From UBA5429 sp942493315 (GTDB lineage Bacteria; Bacteroidota; Bacteroidia; Bacteroidales; WCHB1-69), in NCBI GenBank assembly GCA_942493315.1, contig OW818690.1:558001-622000 (forward strand): a DNA stretch of 64,000 bases, written 5' to 3'. The notes beneath the pieces are model-generated. The model did not search any database. It had not been told where the DNA came from and saw nothing but the letters and a program-made list of their open reading frames with translations. Shown here piece by piece: positions 18,171-25,360 of the stretch. The position numbers and the translations under genes are program-made. Each line of letters starts with the position of its first letter. The first letter of the stretch is position 1.

Positions 18171-18962
18171 ATGGCAGATAACATCAAAGAAACAGTACAA
18201 AAAACATACACTGCAGTAATAAAAAATGATACCGGATGTGGATGTAGTTCAACTTGTTGTTCTCCGTCCCAACCAACTTCATTTTTAGATGAAATATATA
18301 AAAACATGGATGGTTATCAAGAGATCGCTGATTATGGTTTGGGATGTGGATTACCCACGAAAATCGCAGAGATTAAAGAGGGTGATACCGTTCTTGATTT
18401 AGGATCAGGAGCTGGAAATGATGCATTTATTGCAAGAAAACAGGTTGGAAAAACAGGTAAAGTCATTGGTGTTGATTTTACAGATGCGATGATTGAAAAA
18501 GCAATTGAAAATAAAATCAAATTGGGGTTTGAAAATGTAGATTTTATTCAGGGTGATATTGAAGAGCTCCCCATACCAAGTGAATCTATTGATGTGGTAA
18601 TCAGTAATTGTGTTATGAATTTAGTTCCCGATAAAAATAAAGCATATCAAGAAGTTTTTCGTGTTTTAAAAAATGGTGGACATTTCAGCATTTCAGATGT
18701 GGTTTTAAATCAAGAACTACCAAAGGGAATTCTTGATGCTGCAGATATGTATGCAGCTTGTGTCTCAGGTGCATTAGAAAAAAATGAATATTTGAATATC
18801 ATTAAAAATGCAGGATTTAAAGACATTGAAATTAGAAAGGAACATCCAATTGAACTTCCATCTGAAATTTTGTCACAATTTATAAGTGCTCCTGAAATCG
18901 ATAAATTTAGACAGAATAAAAATGCGATAGAAAGTATTACAATAAATGCAAAAAAATCTTAA
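18171..18962 (+). CDS. arsM: arsenite S-adenosylmethionine methyltransferase
   Basis: 263 residues. A Cys-rich N-terminus (GCGC at 22-25, Cys29-Cys30) precedes a SAM-binding motif DLGSGAG at 76-82. Cys59 (GLGCGLPT), Cys147 (SNCVMNL) and Cys197 (ACVSGAL) match the three arsenite-binding cysteines of ArsM. The enzyme methylates As(III) to mono- and dimethyl species. It follows the arsP-like permease by 48 bases and ends module 1. Confidence 0.93.
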   Translation: MADNIKETVQKTYTAVIKNDTGCGCSSTCCSPSQPTSFLDEIYKNMDGYQEIADYGLGCGLPTKIAEIKEGDTVLDLGSGAGNDAFIARKQVGKTGKVIGVDFTDAMIEKAIENKIKLGFENVDFIQGDIEELPIPSESIDVVISNCVMNLVPDKNKAYQEVFRVLKNGGHFSISDVVLNQELPKGILDAADMYAACVSGALEKNEYLNIIKNAGFKDIEIRKEHPIELPSEILSQFISAPEIDKFRQNKNAIESITINAKKS

Positions 18963-19057
18963 ACTAATTATCATTCTAATAAACAAATACTATAGTGAAA
19001 GAACAATTTAAAAATGGTATTGTGTTTTTAAACTATTTTAAAAATATATTTCACCCC

Positions 19058-19094
19058 TTGAAAATAACAAAAGTATTTCGTATATTTGCGAAAT
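19058..19094 (+). promoter_or_regulatory. promoter with palindromic operator, arsenic module 2
   Basis: ATTTCG at 19075-19080, an 8-base spacer and CGAAAT at 19089-19094 form an inverted repeat. The spacer is exactly TATATTTG, a perfect TAnnTTTG -7 element, and a TTG lies 20 bases upstream at 19058. Binding would block RNA polymerase. ArsR encoded in this operon is the likely regulator. Confidence 0.8.
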
Positions 19095-19131
19095 GATTAA
19101 ATAAAAAATTAAACTAATAAAAATAATAAAT

Positions 19132-19383
19132 ATGGAAAAAATCATAAAAGTTTTAGGAACAGGATGTGCCAAATGTAAAACTTTAGAAGCATCAGTTCGA
19201 GAAGTTGTTAGTACTAATAATTATGCTGTTGAAGTGATCAAAATTGATGATATCATGGAAATTATGAAATTTGGAATCATGACTACTCCGGGATTAGTAT
19301 TAGGTGATCAAGTTGCATTCTCAGGTAGAGTTCCTTCAAAAGACGAATTAAAAAAATATATTGAACAATATATCAATGCCTAA
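19132..19383 (+). CDS. arsE: small thioredoxin-like protein (ArsE-type)
   Basis: 83 residues with CxxC (Cys12, Cys15) in LGTGCAKCKTLE and TTPGLV containing the cis-Pro. It has no signal peptide and so acts in the cytoplasm. Its position ahead of arsR, arsF and arsG suggests the ArsE role; small redox-active disulfide proteins of this shape also occur in other metal operons. Its last 8 bases overlap the arsR start. Confidence 0.8.
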   Translation: MEKIIKVLGTGCAKCKTLEASVREVVSTNNYAVEVIKIDDIMEIMKFGIMTTPGLVLGDQVAFSGRVPSKDELKKYIEQYINA

Positions 19384-19678
19384 AAAGATTCAATTTTCAG
19401 ACGAGGTGATTCAAACTGCTTTATTTGCTAAAGCAATGAGTCATCCGGTGAGAGTTTTCATATTAAAAAAACTTTCAAAAATGGGAACCTGTTGCTACAG
19501 CGGAGATTTGGTTGAAGAACTTCCAATAGGACGATCTTCCCTGTCACAACATTTAAAAGAACTTAAAATGGCCGGTTTAATTCAAGGGGAAACAGAACCA
19601 CCTTTTATTAAGTATTGCCTTAATAGAGAAAACTGGGATATAGCTAAAAAATTATTCCGTCATTTAATTGAAGATTAA
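19376..19678 (+). CDS. arsR: ArsR/SmtB-family repressor
   Basis: 100 residues. The ATG at 19376 (MPKKIQF) is chosen over an upstream TTG because it gives the usual ArsR length and an 8-base overlap with arsE. The winged-helix region reads GRSSLSQHLKELKMAGLIQG. Cys38-Cys39 (GTCCYSGDL) and Cys80 (KYCLN) are candidate arsenite ligands. It probably represses both arsenic modules through the ATTTCG-N8-CGAAAT sites. Confidence 0.93.
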   Translation: MPKKIQFSDEVIQTALFAKAMSHPVRVFILKKLSKMGTCCYSGDLVEELPIGRSSLSQHLKELKMAGLIQGETEPPFIKYCLNRENWDIAKKLFRHLIED

Positions 19679-19695
19679 AAAAAACAAAAAAAATT

Positions 19696-20139
19696 ATGAA
19701 AACAAAAGTAATGATCTCCCTTTTTGCAATATTGCTGCTCGTATCATGTAATCAATCAACACAAAAAGATACAACCAATTTGAATTCCAGTTCGGAGAAA
19801 CAAACTTCAGAAAAACTTCACATCTATTACTTCTATGGGTCACATAGATGTCCTACCTGTAATGCAGTTGAAGAAAATGTAAAAAAATTGATTACCGAAA
19901 ATTTTTCTACTCAAATCAAGGATGGTTCGTTAGCTGTTTCTTATCTTAATTGGGAAGAGTCAGCGAATAAAGCATTAGTTGAAAAATATGAAATCTATTC
20001 CTCTTCTCTTATTCTTGTCAAATATCTGGATGGTAAAGAGGAAGCAACAGATTTAACTGAATTTGCATTTGCCCACGCAAGAAAACAACCTGATTTTTTC
20101 AGGAATTCAATTCAAGATTCAATACAAAAAATGCTATAA
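19696..20139 (+). CDS. arsF: ArsF-family thioredoxin-like lipoprotein (copy 2)
   Basis: 147 residues with a lipoprotein signal (LLLVSC, lipidated Cys18). The CxxC is Cys52/Cys55 in YYFYGSHRCPTCNAVEEN. Homologous along its length to the 15961 protein but membrane-anchored. It is 1 base from arsG2. The two copies differ in membrane attachment, which could give different partners or locations. Confidence 0.85.
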   Translation: MKTKVMISLFAILLLVSCNQSTQKDTTNLNSSSEKQTSEKLHIYYFYGSHRCPTCNAVEENVKKLITENFSTQIKDGSLAVSYLNWEESANKALVEKYEIYSSSLILVKYLDGKEEATDLTEFAFAHARKQPDFFRNSIQDSIQKML

Positions 20140-20140
20140 T

Positions 20141-20851
20141 ATGGAACTCTTACAAAACTTCTTAGAGAACTCAAACTTTCCTATACTTTCTGCTTTTATC
20201 ATTGGTTTAATGGCAGCCATTAGTCCCTGTCCGATGGCAACAAACATTACTGCCATTGCCTATATTGGAAAAAATTTAGAAAACAAAAAGAGCGTTTTTA
20301 TTAACGGATTAATTTATACTTTTGGCAGAATCATTACTTATGTAGTTTTAGCCGCGATCCTTTATTTTGGTGCCAGCAAATTTCACATTGCGTCCTTTTT
20401 TAATACTTATGGTGAAAAAATATTGGGACCTTTGATGATATTTATCGGTTTTTTCATGCTGGATTTTATCAAAATTAAATTACCCGGTTTAGGAAAATGG
20501 ACTGATAAACTGCAACAGGATGGAAAACAAGCCAGTGGTTGGTTTTCACTGATCATGGGTATCGTTTTTGCATTGGCTTTTTGCCCTTATTGTGCCATGT
20601 TATTCTTTGGCATGTTGATGCCGATAACCATTTCATCAGATGCCGGTATGTTATTACCATTCGTTTTTGCATTAGCAACCGGATTACCTGTCATTATTTT
20701 CGCATTCTTAATTGCATTTACACTTTCCAGTGTAGGAAAATTCTACAACAAAATTAAAGTTTTTGAGATCTGGTTCAGACGGATTGTTGCAATCCTTTTT
20801 ATTTTAGTTGGTATTTATTTTATTATTGAACAATTTATTCATCATCATTGA
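20141..20851 (+). CDS. arsG: ArsG-family permease, DsbD/CcdA-like (copy 2)
   Basis: 236 residues from the ATG at 20141; an upstream in-frame start lies inside arsF2 and would add 26 unlikely residues. It has the same helices and motifs as copy 1, with ISPCPMATN and AFCPYCAML, so this copy has an additional Cys in the second motif. It overlaps or abuts neighbours on both sides, consistent with a single operon. Confidence 0.87.
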   Translation: MELLQNFLENSNFPILSAFIIGLMAAISPCPMATNITAIAYIGKNLENKKSVFINGLIYTFGRIITYVVLAAILYFGASKFHIASFFNTYGEKILGPLMIFIGFFMLDFIKIKLPGLGKWTDKLQQDGKQASGWFSLIMGIVFALAFCPYCAMLFFGMLMPITISSDAGMLLPFVFALATGLPVIIFAFLIAFTLSSVGKFYNKIKVFEIWFRRIVAILFILVGIYFIIEQFIHHH

Positions 20852-20853
20852 TT

Positions 20854-21276
20854 ATGAAAATATTAATTTTATGCACCGGTAATAGTTGTCGCAGTCAAAT
20901 GGCGCATGGTTTTATGAAAACCATTGATCCAAAACTTCAAGTGTATTCAGCCGGAACTCATCCGGCTTCCGTTGTGAATCCTAATGCTATTGCGGTAATG
21001 CAAGAGTTAGGGATAGACATCAGTACACACACCCCTACTCTTGTGGATACTTACATTCATGAAGAGTGGGACTATGTAATTACCGTTTGTGGAGGGGCCA
21101 AAGAGGTTTGTCCTGCATTTATCGGAAAAGTAAAAAACAGATTACATATCGGGTTTGAAGATCCTGCAGATGTAGTGGGTGATCCGGAATATGTTCTCAG
21201 CGAATATCGTAGAATCCGGGATCTGATTCGCCATGAGTTTGAAAACGTGTTGTATCCAACCCTAAAAAACGATTAG
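20854..21276 (+). CDS. arsC: arsenate reductase, low-molecular-weight phosphatase type
   Basis: 140 residues from the ATG at 20854, 2 bases after arsG2. Cys7 and Arg13 in CTGNSCRS form the P-loop. Cys79 (VCGG) and Cys86 (EVCP) provide the thiol relay of the thioredoxin-coupled class, and DP in FEDPADV supplies the general acid. It reduces As(V) to As(III) for Acr3. Confidence 0.95.
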   Translation: MKILILCTGNSCRSQMAHGFMKTIDPKLQVYSAGTHPASVVNPNAIAVMQELGIDISTHTPTLVDTYIHEEWDYVITVCGGAKEVCPAFIGKVKNRLHIGFEDPADVVGDPEYVLSEYRRIRDLIRHEFENVLYPTLKND

Positions 21277-21278
21277 TT

Positions 21279-22358
21279 ATGCCATCCAATCCACGACTTA
21301 ACTTTTTAGACAGATATCTCACTTTGTGGATATTCATAGCGATGTTGACTGGTATTCTATCAGGATACTTTTTTCCTCAAATTGCAGACTTTTGGGAAGG
21401 GTTGAAATCTTCTCCTGACAGTACTACAAACATTCCTTTAGCTATTGGTCTCATTTTAATGATGTATCCACCATTAGCAAAGGTCAAATACGAAGAATTG
21501 GGTGATGTTTTCAAAAATGTGAAGGTTCTTACTTTGTCATTAATCCAAAACTGGATTATTGGACCCGTTTTAATGTTTGCATTGGCTATTATTTTCTTCA
21601 AACTATTTCCCGGAGAAAACAACGCCAATTTGCCATATATGTACGGAATTATCATGATAGGGTTAGCGAGATGTATCGCCATGGTGATTGTTTGGAACGA
21701 TTTAGCAAAAGGAGACACACAATATGCAGCTGGTTTAGTGGCCTTTAACTCCATTTTTCAAGTTCTATTTTTCTCCGTTTATGCTTATCTTTTCATTGCG
21801 ATCATGCCCGGCTGGTTTGGCATACCAACCAATACAATTGTTGAGAATATAACGATGGGACAAATTGCAGAAAGCGTTTTCATTTATCTTGGAATCCCTT
21901 TCATTGCCGGTTTTTTAACTCGGTTTATCCTCATTAGAATAAAGGATAAAACATGGTACCATACCAAATTTATCCCCAAAATTAGTCCCATAACATTAAT
22001 AGCACTTTTATTCACTATTTTTGTAATGTTCTCATTGAAAGGAGAATATATTGTAAAAATTCCAATGGATGTATTATTGATTGCTATCCCACTACTGATC
22101 TATTTTGTTGTGATGTTTATACTATCATTTTTTATGAGTAAAAAAGTGGGTGCCAATTATAAACAATCTGTTACTTTATCGTTTACAGCTGCCAGTAATA
22201 ATTTTGAATTAGCCATTGCCGTGGCAGTAGCCATTTTTGGGATCCATTCCGGTGAAGCTTTAGCGGCGGTGGTTGGACCTTTGGTTGAAGTTCCCGTAAT
22301 GATTGCACTAGTTAAATTGGCTTTTGTGTTTAAAAATCGTTATTTTTCTCATCAATAA
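21279..22358 (+). CDS. acr3: ACR3-family arsenite efflux permease
   Basis: 359 residues with about ten helices. ARCIAMVIVWNDLAKGD contains the conserved Cys of the fourth helix, and FTAASNNFELAIAVA the conserved Glu. It starts 2 bases after arsC and exports As(III) across the inner membrane. Confidence 0.95.
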   Translation: MPSNPRLNFLDRYLTLWIFIAMLTGILSGYFFPQIADFWEGLKSSPDSTTNIPLAIGLILMMYPPLAKVKYEELGDVFKNVKVLTLSLIQNWIIGPVLMFALAIIFFKLFPGENNANLPYMYGIIMIGLARCIAMVIVWNDLAKGDTQYAAGLVAFNSIFQVLFFSVYAYLFIAIMPGWFGIPTNTIVENITMGQIAESVFIYLGIPFIAGFLTRFILIRIKDKTWYHTKFIPKISPITLIALLFTIFVMFSLKGEYIVKIPMDVLLIAIPLLIYFVVMFILSFFMSKKVGANYKQSVTLSFTAASNNFELAIAVAVAIFGIHSGEALAAVVGPLVEVPVMIALVKLAFVFKNRYFSHQ

Positions 22359-22389
22359 CTACATTTTGGTATTAAAAAAAATGACAACC

Positions 22390-23511
22390 ATGAAAAAAAT
22401 AATTTTTACCCTTTTATTTTTTGTTTCTTTTTGGATCTCTTTCGGAAATAATTCTGAAAAAATTCAATTATTAGATCTCAATCAAACCAATTTGACAACT
22501 AATGACACTTCCTTTACCCCTTCCGGGAAACCCATTATTCAACTTTTTGGTAATATCAACTATAATCCAACACAAGATGTTACTAAAAGAGTTGGTTTTT
22601 ACATTGCCCGTGCCTATTTGGGATATGAGTATCAGTTTTCTAAACAATTTTTAGGCAAGATTGTGATTGATGCCGGAAGACCCACAACAGTAGGAACATT
22701 AATGGTTTGGGATACGTCAGGAAATCAAATGTTTGTTTCCAATACATCCAAAGAAGGATCTTTTTACACCATGTTTTTAAAATTTGCTTTTTTGGAGTGG
22801 AGTCCCTCTTCAAAATTTAAGCTGATTGCCGGAGCGATTCCATTGAACCACTATATTACTCAAGAAAAATTCTGGAAGTATCGATATGTAGCTGAAATGT
22901 TTCAGGACCGCTATTTAAAAGTGTCCAGTGCTGATATTGGGATGATTGCCTATTATAAACCCTCATCTATTTTAGGTTTTGACTTAGCCATAACCAATGG
23001 AGAAGGTTTTAGATTTGATCAGGATAAATTCAGTGATTTTAAAGTGGGTGCCGGAATCGATCTGATTCTATTCAAAAACTGGAAAAACAGATTGTACTAC
23101 GATTTCCAAAAAGGTCAAAACCCCAATCTTCCTGAATTACAACAAACGATCTCCTTTTTTACAGGATATCAGTTCAAGGAAAAATTTCGAATTGGAGCAG
23201 ACCTTACCTGGAGAATCAACCAAAACGATGTTACAAAACAACACACTTACGGATATTCCCTTTTTGGAGTTTATGACTGGTCATCAAAGTGGAGCGCTAT
23301 GTTAAGATTGGATCAAGTTTTTTCTAATAGAGATCAACTTGCCCTACCAGGATGGACTTATCAAGTGGATGGTATGGGATTAATTGGGGGTATTCAATAC
23401 AGCCCCATTTCAAAATTGAAATTTTCATTGAATTACCAAGGATTTAAACCTAAGAACTCTAATTTGATTTTCCAACATAATATTTATTTAAATGTGGATT
23501 TTTCTTTATAG
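22390..23511 (+). CDS. outer-membrane porin-like protein after acr3
   Basis: 373 residues with a signal peptide (about 1-19). The body alternates aromatic and polar residues as in a beta-barrel, with motifs such as GFYIARAYLGYEYQF and a C-terminal strand ending in an aromatic/hydrophobic residue (NVDFSL). It resembles the broad phosphate-selective OprP/O-like group. It is 31 bases after acr3 and may be co-transcribed. A part in arsenic passage is possible but unproven. Start 22381 (MTTMKK) is an alternative. Confidence 0.75.
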   Translation: MKKIIFTLLFFVSFWISFGNNSEKIQLLDLNQTNLTTNDTSFTPSGKPIIQLFGNINYNPTQDVTKRVGFYIARAYLGYEYQFSKQFLGKIVIDAGRPTTVGTLMVWDTSGNQMFVSNTSKEGSFYTMFLKFAFLEWSPSSKFKLIAGAIPLNHYITQEKFWKYRYVAEMFQDRYLKVSSADIGMIAYYKPSSILGFDLAITNGEGFRFDQDKFSDFKVGAGIDLILFKNWKNRLYYDFQKGQNPNLPELQQTISFFTGYQFKEKFRIGADLTWRINQNDVTKQHTYGYSLFGVYDWSSKWSAMLRLDQVFSNRDQLALPGWTYQVDGMGLIGGIQYSPISKLKFSLNYQGFKPKNSNLIFQHNIYLNVDFSL

Positions 23512-23566
23512 AAAAACTACGATTTAATGTTCGGAAATGACAATTTTAAAGAATCTGATTTAAGCT

Positions 23567-24316
23567 TTATTCTTTCTTTTTAAAATTAAATCCAAATTTT
23601 AAACCCACCATTACTGCAAATCCATTGCCAAAATTGGTGCTTGATGCAAAAATCTTTTCACCGGAATTTAGATAATGAGTGATCAGTTCATTCGATAATG
23701 GTCTTAGGGTTGAATGATAGCTTCCTTTTAAATACAGAACAAATCTACTATCAATTTCATACCCAATAGTTATGGAAGGTTCTATCGCAATATTGAAACT
23801 ATTTAATGTCATTAATTGAGCAAAAGTTGAATCCCCGGTTGGGGTGTTCCCATTCTGATAATTGTATTTCATCCAATATCCTTGTTCCCCATTATTGGGA
23901 AAATCTGAACTGAACATAAAATCAATTCCAATTCCCGGTTTGATGTAAAAATGAGTTTTAGGAATATAAAATTGTTTACCAAAACGAAATGGGATTATAT
24001 AATAGGATGCTAAACTGGAACTCGTAGAAGATGATACATTTTCGACATTAAATGAAGTGTAATTAAAATTATATAGGGGAAATGTTTCTACCATAAATAG
24101 TACCCCCGATTCGTAAGTAAAATTATTTTTATTGTATTCAAAATTAAATCCGTATGAGGGATTGAAAACATTATCAATGTGATTTTTACCCAAACTATTA
24201 ATATACTGGAATTTAGTGAATTTGTTTCCACATTCAATACCGAAATGGAAACTGTTTTGGGCTAATATTACATTCAAAGATAAAAATAGAAGAATGGATA
24301 AAGTAAAATTTTTCAT
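23567..24316 (-). CDS. outer-membrane beta-barrel protein of unknown function
   Basis: 249 residues from MKNFTLSILLF at 24316; an upstream in-frame ATG at 24346 would put ten charged residues before the signal peptide. Signal peptide to about residue 20 (NVILAQ). The alternating pattern and GLKFGFNFKKKE end fit the PorT/OmpA-barrel-like families common in Bacteroidota. It converges on the porin. Confidence 0.7.
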   Translation of the reverse strand: MKNFTLSILLFLSLNVILAQNSFHFGIECGNKFTKFQYINSLGKNHIDNVFNPSYGFNFEYNKNNFTYESGVLFMVETFPLYNFNYTSFNVENVSSSTSSSLASYYIIPFRFGKQFYIPKTHFYIKPGIGIDFMFSSDFPNNGEQGYWMKYNYQNGNTPTGDSTFAQLMTLNSFNIAIEPSITIGYEIDSRFVLYLKGSYHSTLRPLSNELITHYLNSGEKIFASSTNFGNGFAVMVGLKFGFNFKKKE

Positions 24317-24386
24317 TGTAATGTGCTTTCTTTTATAACGAAACAATACTTTTGAATATTGTAAAGAGTTTTTATAAAAAAATTGA

Positions 24387-24425
24387 AAATTAGTAAATTA
24401 GCAAATTCGTAAATTAGCACATTAA
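24387..24425. repeat. short 8-bp word repeat (NNATTAGC type)
   Basis: Four or five degenerate copies of AAATTAGC or AAATTCGT lie directly upstream of the beta-lactamase -7 element, as at 12006-12076 before GH92. Confidence 0.6.
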
Positions 24426-24430
24426 TTTAG

Positions 24431-24438
24431 TATCTTTG
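24431..24438 (+). promoter_or_regulatory. -7 element (TATCTTTG) for the beta-lactamase
   Basis: TATCTTTG lies 19 bases before the ATG and fits TAnnTTTG. Confidence 0.55.
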
Positions 24439-24457
24439 TAGCATTATTTTAAATACT

Positions 24458-25360
24458 ATGAAAAAATATTTATTTATAGGGCTTTTTGTTTTACTTTGTA
24501 ATTTAGGATTTACCCAAACTCAAAGAGTAAATCCCCTGAATCGTGAGATGGAAAAATATTTAAAGGAAAAAGAAGCAAAAGTGGGTTTAGTGGTTACAGA
24601 TTCTATTGGGAATGTGATCGCATGGATAAATGGGAACTATCAATTCCCTATGCAAAGTGTGTACAAATTTCATATTGCCCTGGTCGTTCTTTCTGAGGTG
24701 GATAAAGGGACTTTCACTTTAGATCAAAAAATGGTGATCAAAAAATCGGATTTAAAAACAAAAACATGGAGTCCCATTCGCGATCTATATCCAAAGGGAA
24801 CCACATTAACATTAGGTGAAATCATTCAATATACAGTAGGACAAAGTGATAATAATGGTTGTGATTATTTGTTGGAATTAATTGGTGGTCCTAAAGTTGT
24901 GGAAGCGTATTTCATTTCAAAAGGGTATCCGAATATCTCAGTCAAAGCTACTGAAGCACAGATGCATAAATCATGGAATGTTCAATATAAAAACTGGATC
25001 ACACCGGCTGAATCTAACCGTATTCTATTCGATTTTCATAAAAAAGATCAAACGTTTTTAACTTCAGATAGTAAAAAATTCCTGCTTCAGTGTATGCTCA
25101 ACACAACAACCGGATTAAAAAGATTAAAAGGGAACCTCCCTGAAGGGACACCCGTTGCCCACAAAACAGGATCATCCGGATCAAACTCAAGAGGTGTCAC
25201 TGCTGCTACCAATGATATAGGAATTGTGTATCTTCCTAATAACAATGCATTTATTATTTCAGTTTTTGTTTCTCAATCAACAGAAAGTGATACCATTAAT
25301 GAACAAATGATTGCAGATCTTTGTTTGATTGCCTGGGAATATATTAAACCTAAGGAGTAA
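24458..25360 (+). CDS. class A beta-lactamase, subclass A2-like
   Basis: 300 residues with a signal peptide (about 1-19, ending GFTQ). SVYK near residue 66 is the SxxK nucleophile, SDN near 130 and HKTGSSG near 236 complete the class A motifs. Overall pattern (QSDNNGCDYLL, longer loops) resembles the Bacteroidota A2 group that contains CfxA, PER and VEB. It hydrolyses beta-lactams in the periplasm; spectrum cannot be read from sequence. Its 3' end overlaps the convergent GH3 gene by 11 bases. Confidence 0.93.
   Translation: MKKYLFIGLFVLLCNLGFTQTQRVNPLNREMEKYLKEKEAKVGLVVTDSIGNVIAWINGNYQFPMQSVYKFHIALVVLSEVDKGTFTLDQKMVIKKSDLKTKTWSPIRDLYPKGTTLTLGEIIQYTVGQSDNNGCDYLLELIGGPKVVEAYFISKGYPNISVKATEAQMHKSWNVQYKNWITPAESNRILFDFHKKDQTFLTSDSKKFLLQCMLNTTTGLKRLKGNLPEGTPVAHKTGSSGSNSRGVTAATNDIGIVYLPNNNAFIISVFVSQSTESDTINEQMIADLCLIAWEYIKPKE

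Noticed and set aside
19361..19375. Upstream TTG start for arsR
   Set aside because: The ATG at 19376 gives the normal family length; the extra residues are within arsE.
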